Assembly: GCA_964057225.1 (NCBI GenBank)
Contig: OZ059895.1
Location: 11,594,001 to 11,658,000, forward strand
DNA: 64,000 bases
Source: Auanema rhodensis
Lineage: Eukaryota; Nematoda; Chromadorea; Rhabditida; Rhabditidae
Direction: 5' to 3'
Made by a program: the position numbers and the translations under genes. Within the stretch, counting starts at the first letter, position 1. Every line of letters starts with the position of its first letter. The notes beneath the pieces are model-generated. The model was given only the letters and a program-made list of their open reading frames with translations, did not search any database and was not told where the DNA came from. Shown in pieces: positions 53,977 to 64,000 of this stretch.

Positions 53977-56137
53977 ATGTTTTCAATTTTCAAGCAGTTT
54001 TACTCAGATAGCTTAACCCAAGGCAGCAAATTATCTTCAATATTATTTCTATCTTACAGTTATAAACCAATAGTTAATGAACCATCATCTTACCTTTACT
54101 GTTTCTATCTATTTCCTATCGAAAGCAACTTCGTTCAAACACTATACAACTGTGAAACCTTTTTTAATTTCTTGTATTTGCAGCTCATAAGATTTGATAT
54201 CATTGAGGGATTTAGATAGAACGTGGAAAATTACATAACTACCATAAAATTGGAAAAAACTATAACGAGGATAAGTATGTAAATCATTGAATATCAGATA
54301 TTTTTGCTTACAACTATACCACGTTGTAAGTACGCCATGCCGCTGATTTTCAATTTTAACTCTTTTGTAACAAATGTTTTCAATTTTCAAGCAGTTTTAC
54401 TCAGATAGCTTAACCCAAGGCAGCAAATTATCTTCAATATTATTTCTATCTTACAGTTATAAACCAATAGTTAATGAACCATCATCTTACCTTTACTATT
54501 TCTATCTATTTCCTATCAAAACCAACTTTGTTCAAACACTATACAACTGAGAAGCCTTTTTTAATTTCTTGTATTTGGAGTTCATAAGATTTGATATCAT
54601 TGAGGGATTTAGATAGAACGTGGAAAATTACATAACTACCATGAAATTGGAAAAAACTATAACGAGGATAAGTATGTAAATCATTGAATATCAGATATTT
54701 TTGCTTACAACTATACCACGTTGTAAGTACGCCATGCCGCTGATTTTCAATTTTAACTCTTTTGTAACAAATGTTTTCAATTTTCAAGCAGTTTCACTCA
54801 GATAGCTTAACCCAAGGCAGCAAATTATCTTCAATATTATTTCTATCTCACAGTTATAAACCAATAGTTAATGAACCATCATCTTACCCTTACCGTTTCT
54901 ATCTATTTCCTATCGAAACCAACTTTGTTCAAAAACTATACAACTGTGAAACCTTTTTTAATTTCTTGTATTTGGAGCTCATAAGATTTGATATCATTGA
55001 GGGATCCAGATAGAACGTGGAAAATTACGTAACTAACATGAAATTGGAAAAAACTATAACGAGGATAAGTATGTAAATCATTGAATATCAGATATTTTTG
55101 CTTACAACTATAGCACGTTGTAAGTACGCCATGCCGCTGATTTTCAATTTTAACTCTTTTGTAACAAATGTTTTCAATTTTCAAGCAGTTTTACTCAGAT
55201 AGCTTAACCCAAGGCAGCAAATTATCTTCAATATTATTTCTATCTTACAGTTATAAACCAATAGTTAATGAACCATCATCTTACCTTTACTGTTTCTATC
55301 TATTTCCTTTCGAAACCAACTTTGTTCAAAAACTATACAACTGTGAAACCTTTTTTAATTTCTTGTATTTGGAGCTCATAAGATTTGATATCATTGAAGG
55401 ATCCAGATAGAACGTGGAAAATTACGTAACTTACATGAAATTGGAAAAAACTATAACGAGGATAAGTATGTAAATCATTGAATATCAGATATTTTTGCTT
55501 ACAACTATACCACGTTGTAAGTACGCCATGCCGCTGATTTTCAATTTTAACTCTTTTGTAACAAATGTTTTCAATTTTCAAGCAGTTTTACTCAGATAGC
55601 TCAACCCAAGGCAGCAAATTATCTTCAATATTATTTCTATCTTACAGTTATAAACCAATAGTTAATGAACCATCATCTTACCTTTACTGTTTCTATCTAT
55701 TTCCTATCGAAAGCAACTTCGTTCAAACACTATACAACTGTGAAACCTTTTTTAATTTCTTGTATTTGGAGCTCATAAGATTTGATATCATTGAGGGATT
55801 TAGATAGAACGTGGAAAATTACATAACTACCATGAAATTGGAAAAAACTATAACGAGGATAAGTATGTAAATCATTGAATATCAGATATTTTTGCTTACA
55901 ACTATACCACGTTGTAAGTACGCCATGCCGCTGATTTTCAATTTTAACTCTTTTATAACAAATGTTTTCAATTTTCAAGCAGTTTTACTCAGATAGCTTA
56001 ACCCAAGGCAGCAAATTATCTTCAATATTATTTCTATCTTACAGTTATAAACCAATAGTTAATGAACCATCATCTTACCTTAACTGTTTCTATCTATTTC
56101 CTATCGAAAGCAACTTTGTTCAAACACTATACAACTG
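53977..56137. repeat. ~2.2 kb segmental duplication, left copy (partner 58348-60508)
   Basis: Units at 53977, 54374, 54771, 55168, 55565 and 55962 correspond one to one with 58348, 58745, 59142, 59539, 59936 and 60333, at a constant offset of 4371 bp (11 monomers). Shared rare marks are TTTGCAGCTC in the first, CAGTTTCACTC in the third, TTTCCTTTCG in the fourth, TTTTATAAC at the end of the fifth and ACCTTAACTG in the sixth. Matching stops in the sixth unit, where the left copy has GTGACACC and the right copy GTGAAACC. Confidence 0.85.
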
Positions 56138-58347
56138 TGACACCTTTTTTAATTTCTTGTATTTGGAGTTCATAAGATTTGATATCATTGAGGGATCCAG
56201 ATAGAACGTGGAAAATTACGTAACTAACATGAAATTGGGAAAAAACTATAACGAGGATAAGTATGTGAATCATTGAATATCAGATATTTTCGCTTAGGAC
56301 CATACCACGTTGAAAGTACGCCATGCCGCTGATTTTCAATTTTAACTCTTTTGTAACAAATGTTTTCAATTTTCAAGCAGTTTTACTCAGATAGCTTAAC
56401 TCAAGGCAGCAAATTATCTTCAATATTATTTCTATCTTACAGTTATAAACCAATAGTTAATGAACCATCATCTTACCTTTACTATTTCTATCTATTTCCT
56501 ATCAAAACCAACTTTGTTCAAACACTATACAACTGTGAAACCTTTTTTAATTTCTTGTATTTGGAGCTCAAAAGATATGATATTATTGAGGGATCCAGAT
56601 AGAACGTGGAAAATTACGTAACTAACATGAAAATGGAGAAAAATATAACGAGGATAAGTATGTGATTCATTGAATATCAGATATTTTCGCTTAGGACCAT
56701 ACCACGTTGAAAGTACGCCATGCCGCTGATTTTCAATTTTAACTCTTTTGTAACAAATGTTTTTAATTTTCAAGCAGTTTTACTCAGATAGCTTAACCCA
56801 AGGCAGCAAATTATCTTCAATATTATTTCTATCTTACAGTTATAAACCAATAGTTATTGAACCATCATCTTACCTTTACTGTTTCTATCTATTTCCTATC
56901 GAAAGCAACTTTGTTCAAACACTATACAACTGTGAAACCTTTTTTAATTTCTTGTATTTGGAGCTCATAAGATTTGATATCATCGAGGGATCCAGATAGA
57001 ACGTGGAAAATTACATAACTAACATGAAATTGGGAAAAAATTATAACGAGGATAAGTATGTGAAACATTGATTATCAGATATTTTCGCTTAGGACCATAC
57101 CACGTTGAAAGTACGCCATGCCGCTGATTTTCAATTTTAACTCTTTTGTAACAAATGTTTTCAATTTTTAAGCAGTTTTACTTAGATAGCTCAACCCAAG
57201 GCAGCAAATTATCTTCAATCTTTTTTCTATCTTTTAGTTATAAACCAGTAGTGAATGAACCATCATCTTACCCTTACCGTTTCTATCTATTTCCTATCGA
57301 AACCAACTTTGTTCGAAAACTATACAACTGTGAAACCTTCTTTATATTCTTGTATTTGGAGCTCATGAGATTTGATATCATTGAGGGATCCAGATAGAAC
57401 GTGGAAAATTACGTAACTAACATGAAATGGGAAAAAACAATAACGAGGATAAGTATGTAAATCATTGAATATCAGATATTTTTGCTTACAACTATACCAC
57501 GTTGTAAGTACGCCATGCCGCTGATTTTCAATTTTAACTCTTTTGTAACAAATGTTTTCAATTTTCAAGCAGTTTTACTCAGATAGCTTAACCCAAGGCA
57601 GCAAATTATCTTCAATATTATTTCTATCTTACAGTTATAAACCAATAGTTAATGAACCATCATCTTACCTTTACTGTTTCTATCTATTTCCTATCGAAAG
57701 CAACTTTGTTCAAACACTATACAACTGTGAAACCTTTTTTAATTTCTTGTATTTGGAGCTCATAAGATTTGATATCATCGAGGGATCCAGATAGAACGTG
57801 GAAAATTACATAACTAACATGAAATTGGGAAAAAATTATAACGAGGATAAGTATGTGAAACATTGATTATCAGATATTTTCGCTTAGGACCATACCACGT
57901 TGAAAGTACGCCATGCCGCTGATTTTCAATTTTAACTCTTTTGTAACAAATGTTTTCAATTTTCAAGCAGTTTTACTTAGAAAGCTCAACCCAAGGCAGC
58001 AAACTATCTTCAATATTATTTCTATCTTACAGTTATAAACCAATAGTTAATGAACCATCATCTTACCTTTACTGTTTCTATCTATTTCCTATCGAAAGCA
58101 ACTTTGTTCAAACACTATACAACTGTGAAACCTTTTTTAATTTCTTGTATTTGGAGCTCATAAGATTTGATATCATCGAGGGATCCAGATAGAACGTGGA
58201 AAATTACATAACTAACATGAAATTGGGAAAAAATTATAACGAGGATAAGTATGTGAAACATTGAATATCAGATATTTTTGCTTACAACTATAGCACGTTG
58301 TAAGTACGCCATGCCGCTGATTTTCAATTTTAACTCTTTTGTAACAA

Positions 58348-60508
58348 ATGTTTTCAATTTTCAAGCAGTTTTACTCAGATAGCTTAACCCAAGGCAGCAA
58401 ATTATCTTCAATATTATTTCTATCTTACAGTTATAAACCAATAGTTAATGAACCATCATCTTACCTTTACTGTTTCTATCTATTTCCTATCGAAAGCAAC
58501 TTCGTTCAAACACTATACAACTGTGAAACCTTTTTTAATTTCTTGTATTTGCAGCTCATAAGATTTGATATCATTGAGGGATTTAGATAGAACGTGGAAA
58601 ATTACATAACTACCATAAAATTGGAAAAAACTATAACGAGGATAAGTATGTAAATCATTGAATATCAGATATTTTTGCTTACAACTATACCACGTTGTAA
58701 GTACGCCATGCCGCTGATTTTCAATTTTAACTCTTTTGTAACAAATGTTTTCAATTTTCAAGCAGTTTTACTCAGATAGCTTAACCCAAGGCAGCAAATT
58801 ATCTTCAATATTATTTCTATCTTACAGTTATAAACCAATAGTTAATGAACCATCATCTTACCTTTACTATTTCTATCTATTTCCTATCAAAACCAACTTT
58901 GTTCAAACACTATACAACTGAGAAGCCTTTTTTAATTTCTTGTATTTGGAGTTCATAAGATTTGATATCATTGAGGGATTTAGATAGAACGTGGAAAATT
59001 ACATAACTACCATGAAATTGGAAAAAACTATAACGAGGATAAGTATGTAAATCATTGAATATCAGATATTTTTGCTTACAACTATACCACGTTGTAAGTA
59101 CGCCATGCCGCTGATTTTCAATTTTAACTCTTTTGTAACAAATGTTTTCAATTTTCAAGCAGTTTCACTCAGATAGCTTAACCCAAGGCAGCAAATTATC
59201 TTCAATATTATTTCTATCTCACAGTTATAAACCAATAGTTAATGAACCATCATCTTACCCTTACCGTTTCTATCTATTTCCTATCGAAACCAACTTTGTT
59301 CAAAAACTATACAACTGTGAAACCTTTTTTAATTTCTTGTATTTGGAGCTCATAAGATTTGATATCATTGAGGGATCCAGATAGAACGTGGAAAATTACG
59401 TAACTAACATGAAATTGGAAAAAACTATAACGAGGATAAGTATGTAAATCATTGAATATCAGATATTTTTGCTTACAACTATAGCACGTTGTAAGTACGC
59501 CATGCCGCTGATTTTCAATTTTAACTCTTTTGTAACAAATGTTTTCAATTTTCAAGCAGTTTTACTCAGATAGCTTAACCCAAGGCAGCAAATTATCTTC
59601 AATATTATTTCTATCTTACAGTTATAAACCAATAGTTAATGAACCATCATCTTACCTTTACTGTTTCTATCTATTTCCTTTCGAAACCAACTTTGTTCAA
59701 AAACTATACAACTGTGAAACCTTTTTTAATTTCTTGTATTTGGAGCTCATAAGATTTGATATCATTGAAGGATCCAGATAGAACGTGGAAAATTACGTAA
59801 CTTACATGAAATTGGAAAAAACTATAACGAGGATAAGTATGTAAATCATTGAATATCAGATATTTTTGCTTACAACTATACCACGTTGTAAGTACGCCAT
59901 GCCGCTGATTTTCAATTTTAACTCTTTTGTAACAAATGTTTTCAATTTTCAAGCAGTTTTACTCAGATAGCTCAACCCAAGGCAGCAAATTATCTTCAAT
60001 ATTATTTCTATCTTACAGTTATAAACCAATAGTTAATGAACCATCATCTTACCTTTACTGTTTCTATCTATTTCCTATCGAAAGCAACTTCGTTCAAACA
60101 CTATACAACTGTGAAACCTTTTTTAATTTCTTGTATTTGGAGCTCATAAGATTTGATATCATTGAGGGATTTAGATAGAACGTGGAAAATTACATAACTA
60201 CCATGAAATTGGAAAAAACTATAACGAGGATAAGTATGTAAATCATTGAATATCAGATATTTTTGCTTACAACTATACCACGTTGTAAGTACGCCATGCC
60301 GCTGATTTTCAATTTTAACTCTTTTATAACAAATGTTTTCAATTTTCAAGCAGTTTTACTCAGATAGCTTAACCCAAGGCAGCAAATTATCTTCAATATT
60401 ATTTCTATCTTACAGTTATAAACCAATAGTTAATGAACCATCATCTTACCTTAACTGTTTCTATCTATTTCCTATCGAAAGCAACTTTGTTCAAACACTA
60501 TACAACTG
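58348..60508. repeat. ~2.2 kb segmental duplication, right copy (partner 53977-56137)
   Basis: This is the partner of the segment described at 53977. The left boundary lies near 58294, where the preceding monomer has ATAGCACG and the partner has ATACCACG. Few differences are visible inside the matched segment, so the duplication is recent compared with the general divergence of this zone. Confidence 0.85.
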
Positions 60509-60729
60509 TGAAACCTTTTTTAATTTCTTGTATTTGGAGCTCATAAGATTTGATATCATTGAGGGATCCAGATAGAACGTGGAAAATTACGTAACTAACA
60601 TGAAATTGGAAAAATCTATAACGAGGATAAGTATGTGAATCATTGAATATCAGATATTTTCGCTTAGGACCATACCACGTTGAAAGTTCGCCATGCCGCT
60701 GATTTTCAATTTTAACTCTTTTGTAACAA

Positions 60730-63116
60730 ATGTTTTCAATTTTCAAGCAGTTTTACTCAGATAGCTTAACCCAAGGCAGCAAATTATCTTCAATATTATT
60801 TCTATCTTACAGTTATAAACCAATAGTTAATGAACCATCATCTTACCCTTACCGTTTCTATCTATTTCATATCGAAACCAACTTTGTTCAAAAACTATAC
60901 AACTGTGAAACCTTTTTTAATTTCTTGTATTTGGAGCTCATAAGATTTGATATCATTAAGGGATCCAGATAGAACGTGGAAAATTACATAACTAACATGA
61001 AATTGGGAAAAAATTATAACGAGGATAAGTATGTAAATCATTGAATATCAGATATTTTCGCTTACGACCATACCACGTTGGAAGTACGCCATGCCGCTGA
61101 TTTTCAATTTTAACTCTTCTGTAACAAATGTTTTCAATTTTCAAGCAGTTTTACTCAGATAGCTCAACCCAAGGCAGCAATTTATTTTCAATATTATTTC
61201 TATCTTTCAGTTATAAACCAATAGTTAATGAACCATCATCTTACCCTTACCGTTTCTATCTATTTCCTATCGAAACCAACTTTGTTCAAAAACTATACAA
61301 CTGTGAAACCTTTTTTAATTTCTTGTATTTGGAGCTCATAAGATTTGATATCATTGAGGGATCCAGATAGAACGTGGAAAATTACATAACTACCATGAAA
61401 TTGGGAAAAAATTGTAACGAGGATAAGTATGTAAATCAATGAATATCAGATATTTTCGCTTACGACCATACCACGTTGAAAGTACGCCATGCCGCTGATT
61501 TTCAATTTTAACTCTTCTGTAACGAATGTTTTCAATTTTCAAGCAGTTTTACTCAGAAAGCTCAACCCAAGGCAGCAAATTATCTTCAATATTATTTCTA
61601 TCTTACAGTTATAAACCAATAGTTAATGAACCATCATCTTACCTTCACTGTTTCTATCTATTTCCTATCGAAAGCAACTTTGTTCAAACACTATACAACT
61701 GTGAAACCTTTTTTAATTTCTTGTATTTGGAGCTCATAAGATTTGATATCATAGAGGGATCCAGATAGAACGTGGAAAATTACATAACTAACATGAAATT
61801 GGGAAAAAATTATAACGAGGATAAGTATGTGAAACATTGAATATCAGATATTTTCGCTCAGGACCATACCACGTTAAAAGTACGGCATGCGGCTGATTTT
61901 CAATTTTAACTCTTCTGTAACAAATGTTTTCAATTTTCAAGCAGTTTTACTTAGATAGCTCAACCCAAGGCAGCAAATTATCTTCAATATTATTTCTATC
62001 TTACAGTTATAAACCAATAGTTAATGAACCATCATCTTACCTTTACTGTTTCTATCTATTTCCTATCGAAAGCAACTTTGTTCAAACACTATACAACTGT
62101 GAAACCTTTTTTAATTTCTTGTATTTGGAGCTCATAAGATTTGATATCATAGAGGGATCCAGATAGAACGTGGACAATTACGTAACTAACATAAAATTGG
62201 AAAAAACTATAACGAGGATAAGTATGTGAATCGTTGAATATCAGATATTTTCGCTTAGGACCATACCACGTTGAAAGTACGCAATGCCGCTGATTTTCAA
62301 TTTTAACTCTTCTGTAACAAATGTTTTCAATTTTCAAGCAGTTTTACTTAGATAGCTCAACCCAAGGCAGCAAATTATCTTCAATCTTATTTCTATCTTA
62401 CAGTTATAAACCAGTAGTGAATGAACCATCATCTTACCTTCACTGTTTCTATCTATTTCCTATCAAAACCAACTTTGTTCAAACACTATACAACTGAGAA
62501 GCCTCTTTTAATTTCTTGTATTTGGAGTTCATAAGATTTGATATCATTGAGGGATCCAGATAGAACGTGGAAAATTACATAACTAACATGAAATTGGGAA
62601 AAAATTATAACGAGGATAAGTATGTAAATCATTGAATATCAGATATTTTCGCTTAGGACCATACCACGTTAAAAGTACGGCATGCGGCTGATTTTCAATT
62701 TTAACTCTTCTGTAACAAATGTTTTCAATTTTCAAGCAGTTTTACTTAGATAGCTCAACCCAAGGCAGCAAATTATCTTCAATATTATTTCTATCTTACA
62801 GTTATAAACCAATAGTTAATGAACCATCATCTTACCTTCACTGTTTCTATCTATTTCCTATCGAAAGCAACTTTGTTCAAACACTATACAACTGTGAAAC
62901 CTTTTTTAATTTCTTGTATTTGGAGCTCATAAGATTTGATATCATCGAGGGATCCAGATAGAACGTGGAAAATTACATAACTAACATGAAATTGGGAAAA
63001 AATTATAACGAGGATAAGTATGTAAATCATTGAATATCAGATATTTTCGCTTAGGACCATACCACGTTAAAAGTACGGCATGCGGCTGATTTTCAATTTT
63101 AACTCTTTTGTAACAG
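60730..63116. repeat. 6-monomer higher-order unit at right edge (2387 bp), repeated from 63117
   Basis: The unit at 60730 matches the unit at 63117: both have TTTCATATCG, ATTAAGGGATCC and CTTACGACC. The second unit shares AAAATTGTAACG (near 61409 and 63796) and TTCTGTAACGAATG at its end. Three units inside (61526, 62321 and 62719) end with the private GTACGGCATGCGGCTG. The second round is cut off by the window end. Confidence 0.75.
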
Positions 63117-63912
63117 ATGTTTTCAATTTTCAAGCAGTTTTACTCAGATAGCTTAACCCAAGGCAGCAAATTATCTTCAATATTATTTCTATCTCCCAGT
63201 TATAAACCAATAGTTAATGAACCATCATCTTACCCTTACCGTTTCTATCTATTTCATATCGAAACCAACTTTGTTCAAAAACTATACAACTGTGAAACCT
63301 TTTTTAATTTCTTGTATTTGGAGCTCATAAGATTTGATATCATTAAGGGATCCAGATAGAACGTGGAAAATTACATAACTAACACGAAATTGGGAAAAAA
63401 TTATAACGAGGATAAGTATGTAAATCATTGAATATCAGATATTTTCGCTTACGACCATACCACGTTGAAAGTACGCCATGCCGCTGATTTTCAATTTTAA
63501 CTCTTCTGTAACGAATGTTTTCAATTTCCAAGCAGTTTTACTTAGAAAGCTCAACCCAAGGCAGCAAATTATCTTCAATATTATTTCTATCTTACAGTTT
63601 TAAACCATTAGTTAATAAACCATCATCTTACCCTTACCGTTTCTATATATTTCCTATCGAAACCAACTTTGTTCAAAAACTATACAACTGTGAAACCTTT
63701 CTTAATTTCTTGTATTTGGAGCTCATAAGATTTGATATCATTGAGGGATCCAGATAGAACGTAGAAAATTACATAACTACCATGAAATTGGGAAAAAATT
63801 GTAACGAGGATAAGTATGTAAATCATTGAATATCAGATATTTTCGCTTACGACCATACCACGTTGAAAGAATGCCATGCCGCTGATTTTCAATTTTAACT
63901 CTTCTGTAACGA

Positions 63913-64000
63913 ATGTTTCCAATTTCCAAGCAGTTTTACTTAGAAAGCTCAACCCAAGGCAGCAAATTATCTTCAATATTATTTCTATCTTACAGTTTTA
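63913..64000 (+). repeat. Partial monomer at right edge
   Basis: The last 88 bases are the start of another unit, with its ATG at 63913. It shares ACTTAGAAAGCTC with the unit at 63515. The array is still running at the window end and no array boundary is present. Confidence 0.9.

Larger units (their letters stand above)
1..64000. repeat. Satellite DNA array, ~397 bp monomer, head-to-tail across the whole window
   Basis: The same unit recurs without interruption. Taking the ATG of ATGTTTTCAATTTTCAAGCAG as phase zero, unit starts fall at 385, 782, 1179, 1576, 1973 and so on to 63913. That gives 160 complete monomers plus partial units at both ends. Spacing is 397 bp in most, 396 bp where one T is lost in the run after ACC, 398 bp where one G or A is gained before the A-run near offset 275, and 384 bp once. 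Every unit lies in the same orientation and no foreign sequence interrupts the array. Monomer-to-monomer differences are mostly single-base and are shared in blocks, which shows higher-order structure. Satellites of this kind usually sit in centromeric, pericentromeric or subtelomeric heterochromatin of eukaryotes; that location is inference. The family is not one I recognise. An assembly of such an array may misstate copy number. Confidence 0.97.
44436..64000. repeat. Right zone: more diverged monomers, mixed local higher-order repeats
   Basis: Monomers here carry more private substitutions than in the left zone, and many are 398 bp. New marks appear, including ACTTAGATAGCTCAACCC, GCAATTTATC, ACTTAGAAAGCTC, TTTCCTTTCG and GTACGGCATGCGGCTG. 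No single higher-order unit spans the zone. Instead there are separate duplications with 3, 6, 9 and 11-monomer spacing, listed below. Satellite edges commonly hold older, less homogenised copies, so this side may approach an array edge beyond the window; that is inference. Confidence 0.75.

Noticed and set aside
1-64000. CRISPR array
   Set aside because: The period is about 397 bp, and the whole unit, not a short repeat with unique spacers, is conserved. No cas-like gene is present.

Overview
The whole 64 kb window is one uninterrupted satellite DNA array. A unit of about 397 bp is repeated head-to-tail from the first base to the last, always in the same orientation. I count 160 complete monomers (385 to 63912), with a partial monomer at each end. 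Lengths are mostly 397 bp, with 396 and 398 bp classes and one 384 bp deletion copy. One monomer counted by hand (782-1178) is 125/397 G+C, about 31.5%. I see no unique sequence, gene, RNA gene, transposon or CRISPR array. A homogeneous 64 kb array with multi-monomer periodicity points to eukaryotic heterochromatin (centromeric, pericentromeric or subtelomeric) of an AT-rich genome. I do not recognise the satellite family and cannot name the clade from the sequence.

The array is not uniform. Sorting monomers by diagnostic bases gives about 20 recurring types, labelled here with letters of my own (A-T). Their order shows higher-order repeats (HORs) in three zones. The left zone (1-27371) carries a long HOR, G-H-I-J-H-I-B-(L-B)-C-D-K-E-F. 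It occurs five times, with lengths of 12, 13, 8, 14 and 8 monomers, and contains a nested 3-monomer duplication. The middle zone (27372-44435) opens with a 5-monomer HOR, H-A-N-O-P, which then decays into 3 to 9-monomer blocks, with left-zone types reappearing near its right side. The right zone (44436-64000) has more private variants per monomer, mostly 398 bp units, and several separate 3, 6, 9 and 11-monomer duplications. It looks like the older, less homogenised side.

Nothing here acts as a gene set. Each monomer contains an 80-codon ATG frame on the + strand and an 82-codon TTG-started frame on the - strand. Both are broken repeatedly by stops, start losses and 1-bp indels, so I treat them as by-products of a homogenised repeat. 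One caveat is listed as a finding: the + frame is intact in 41 of 49 monomers of the divergent right zone but only 43 of 111 elsewhere. The other points of interest are mosaic monomers that record unequal exchange, a strong bias of diagnostic variants toward CG versus TG/CA, and a cluster of short dyad symmetries plus a T-tract direct repeat in each monomer.
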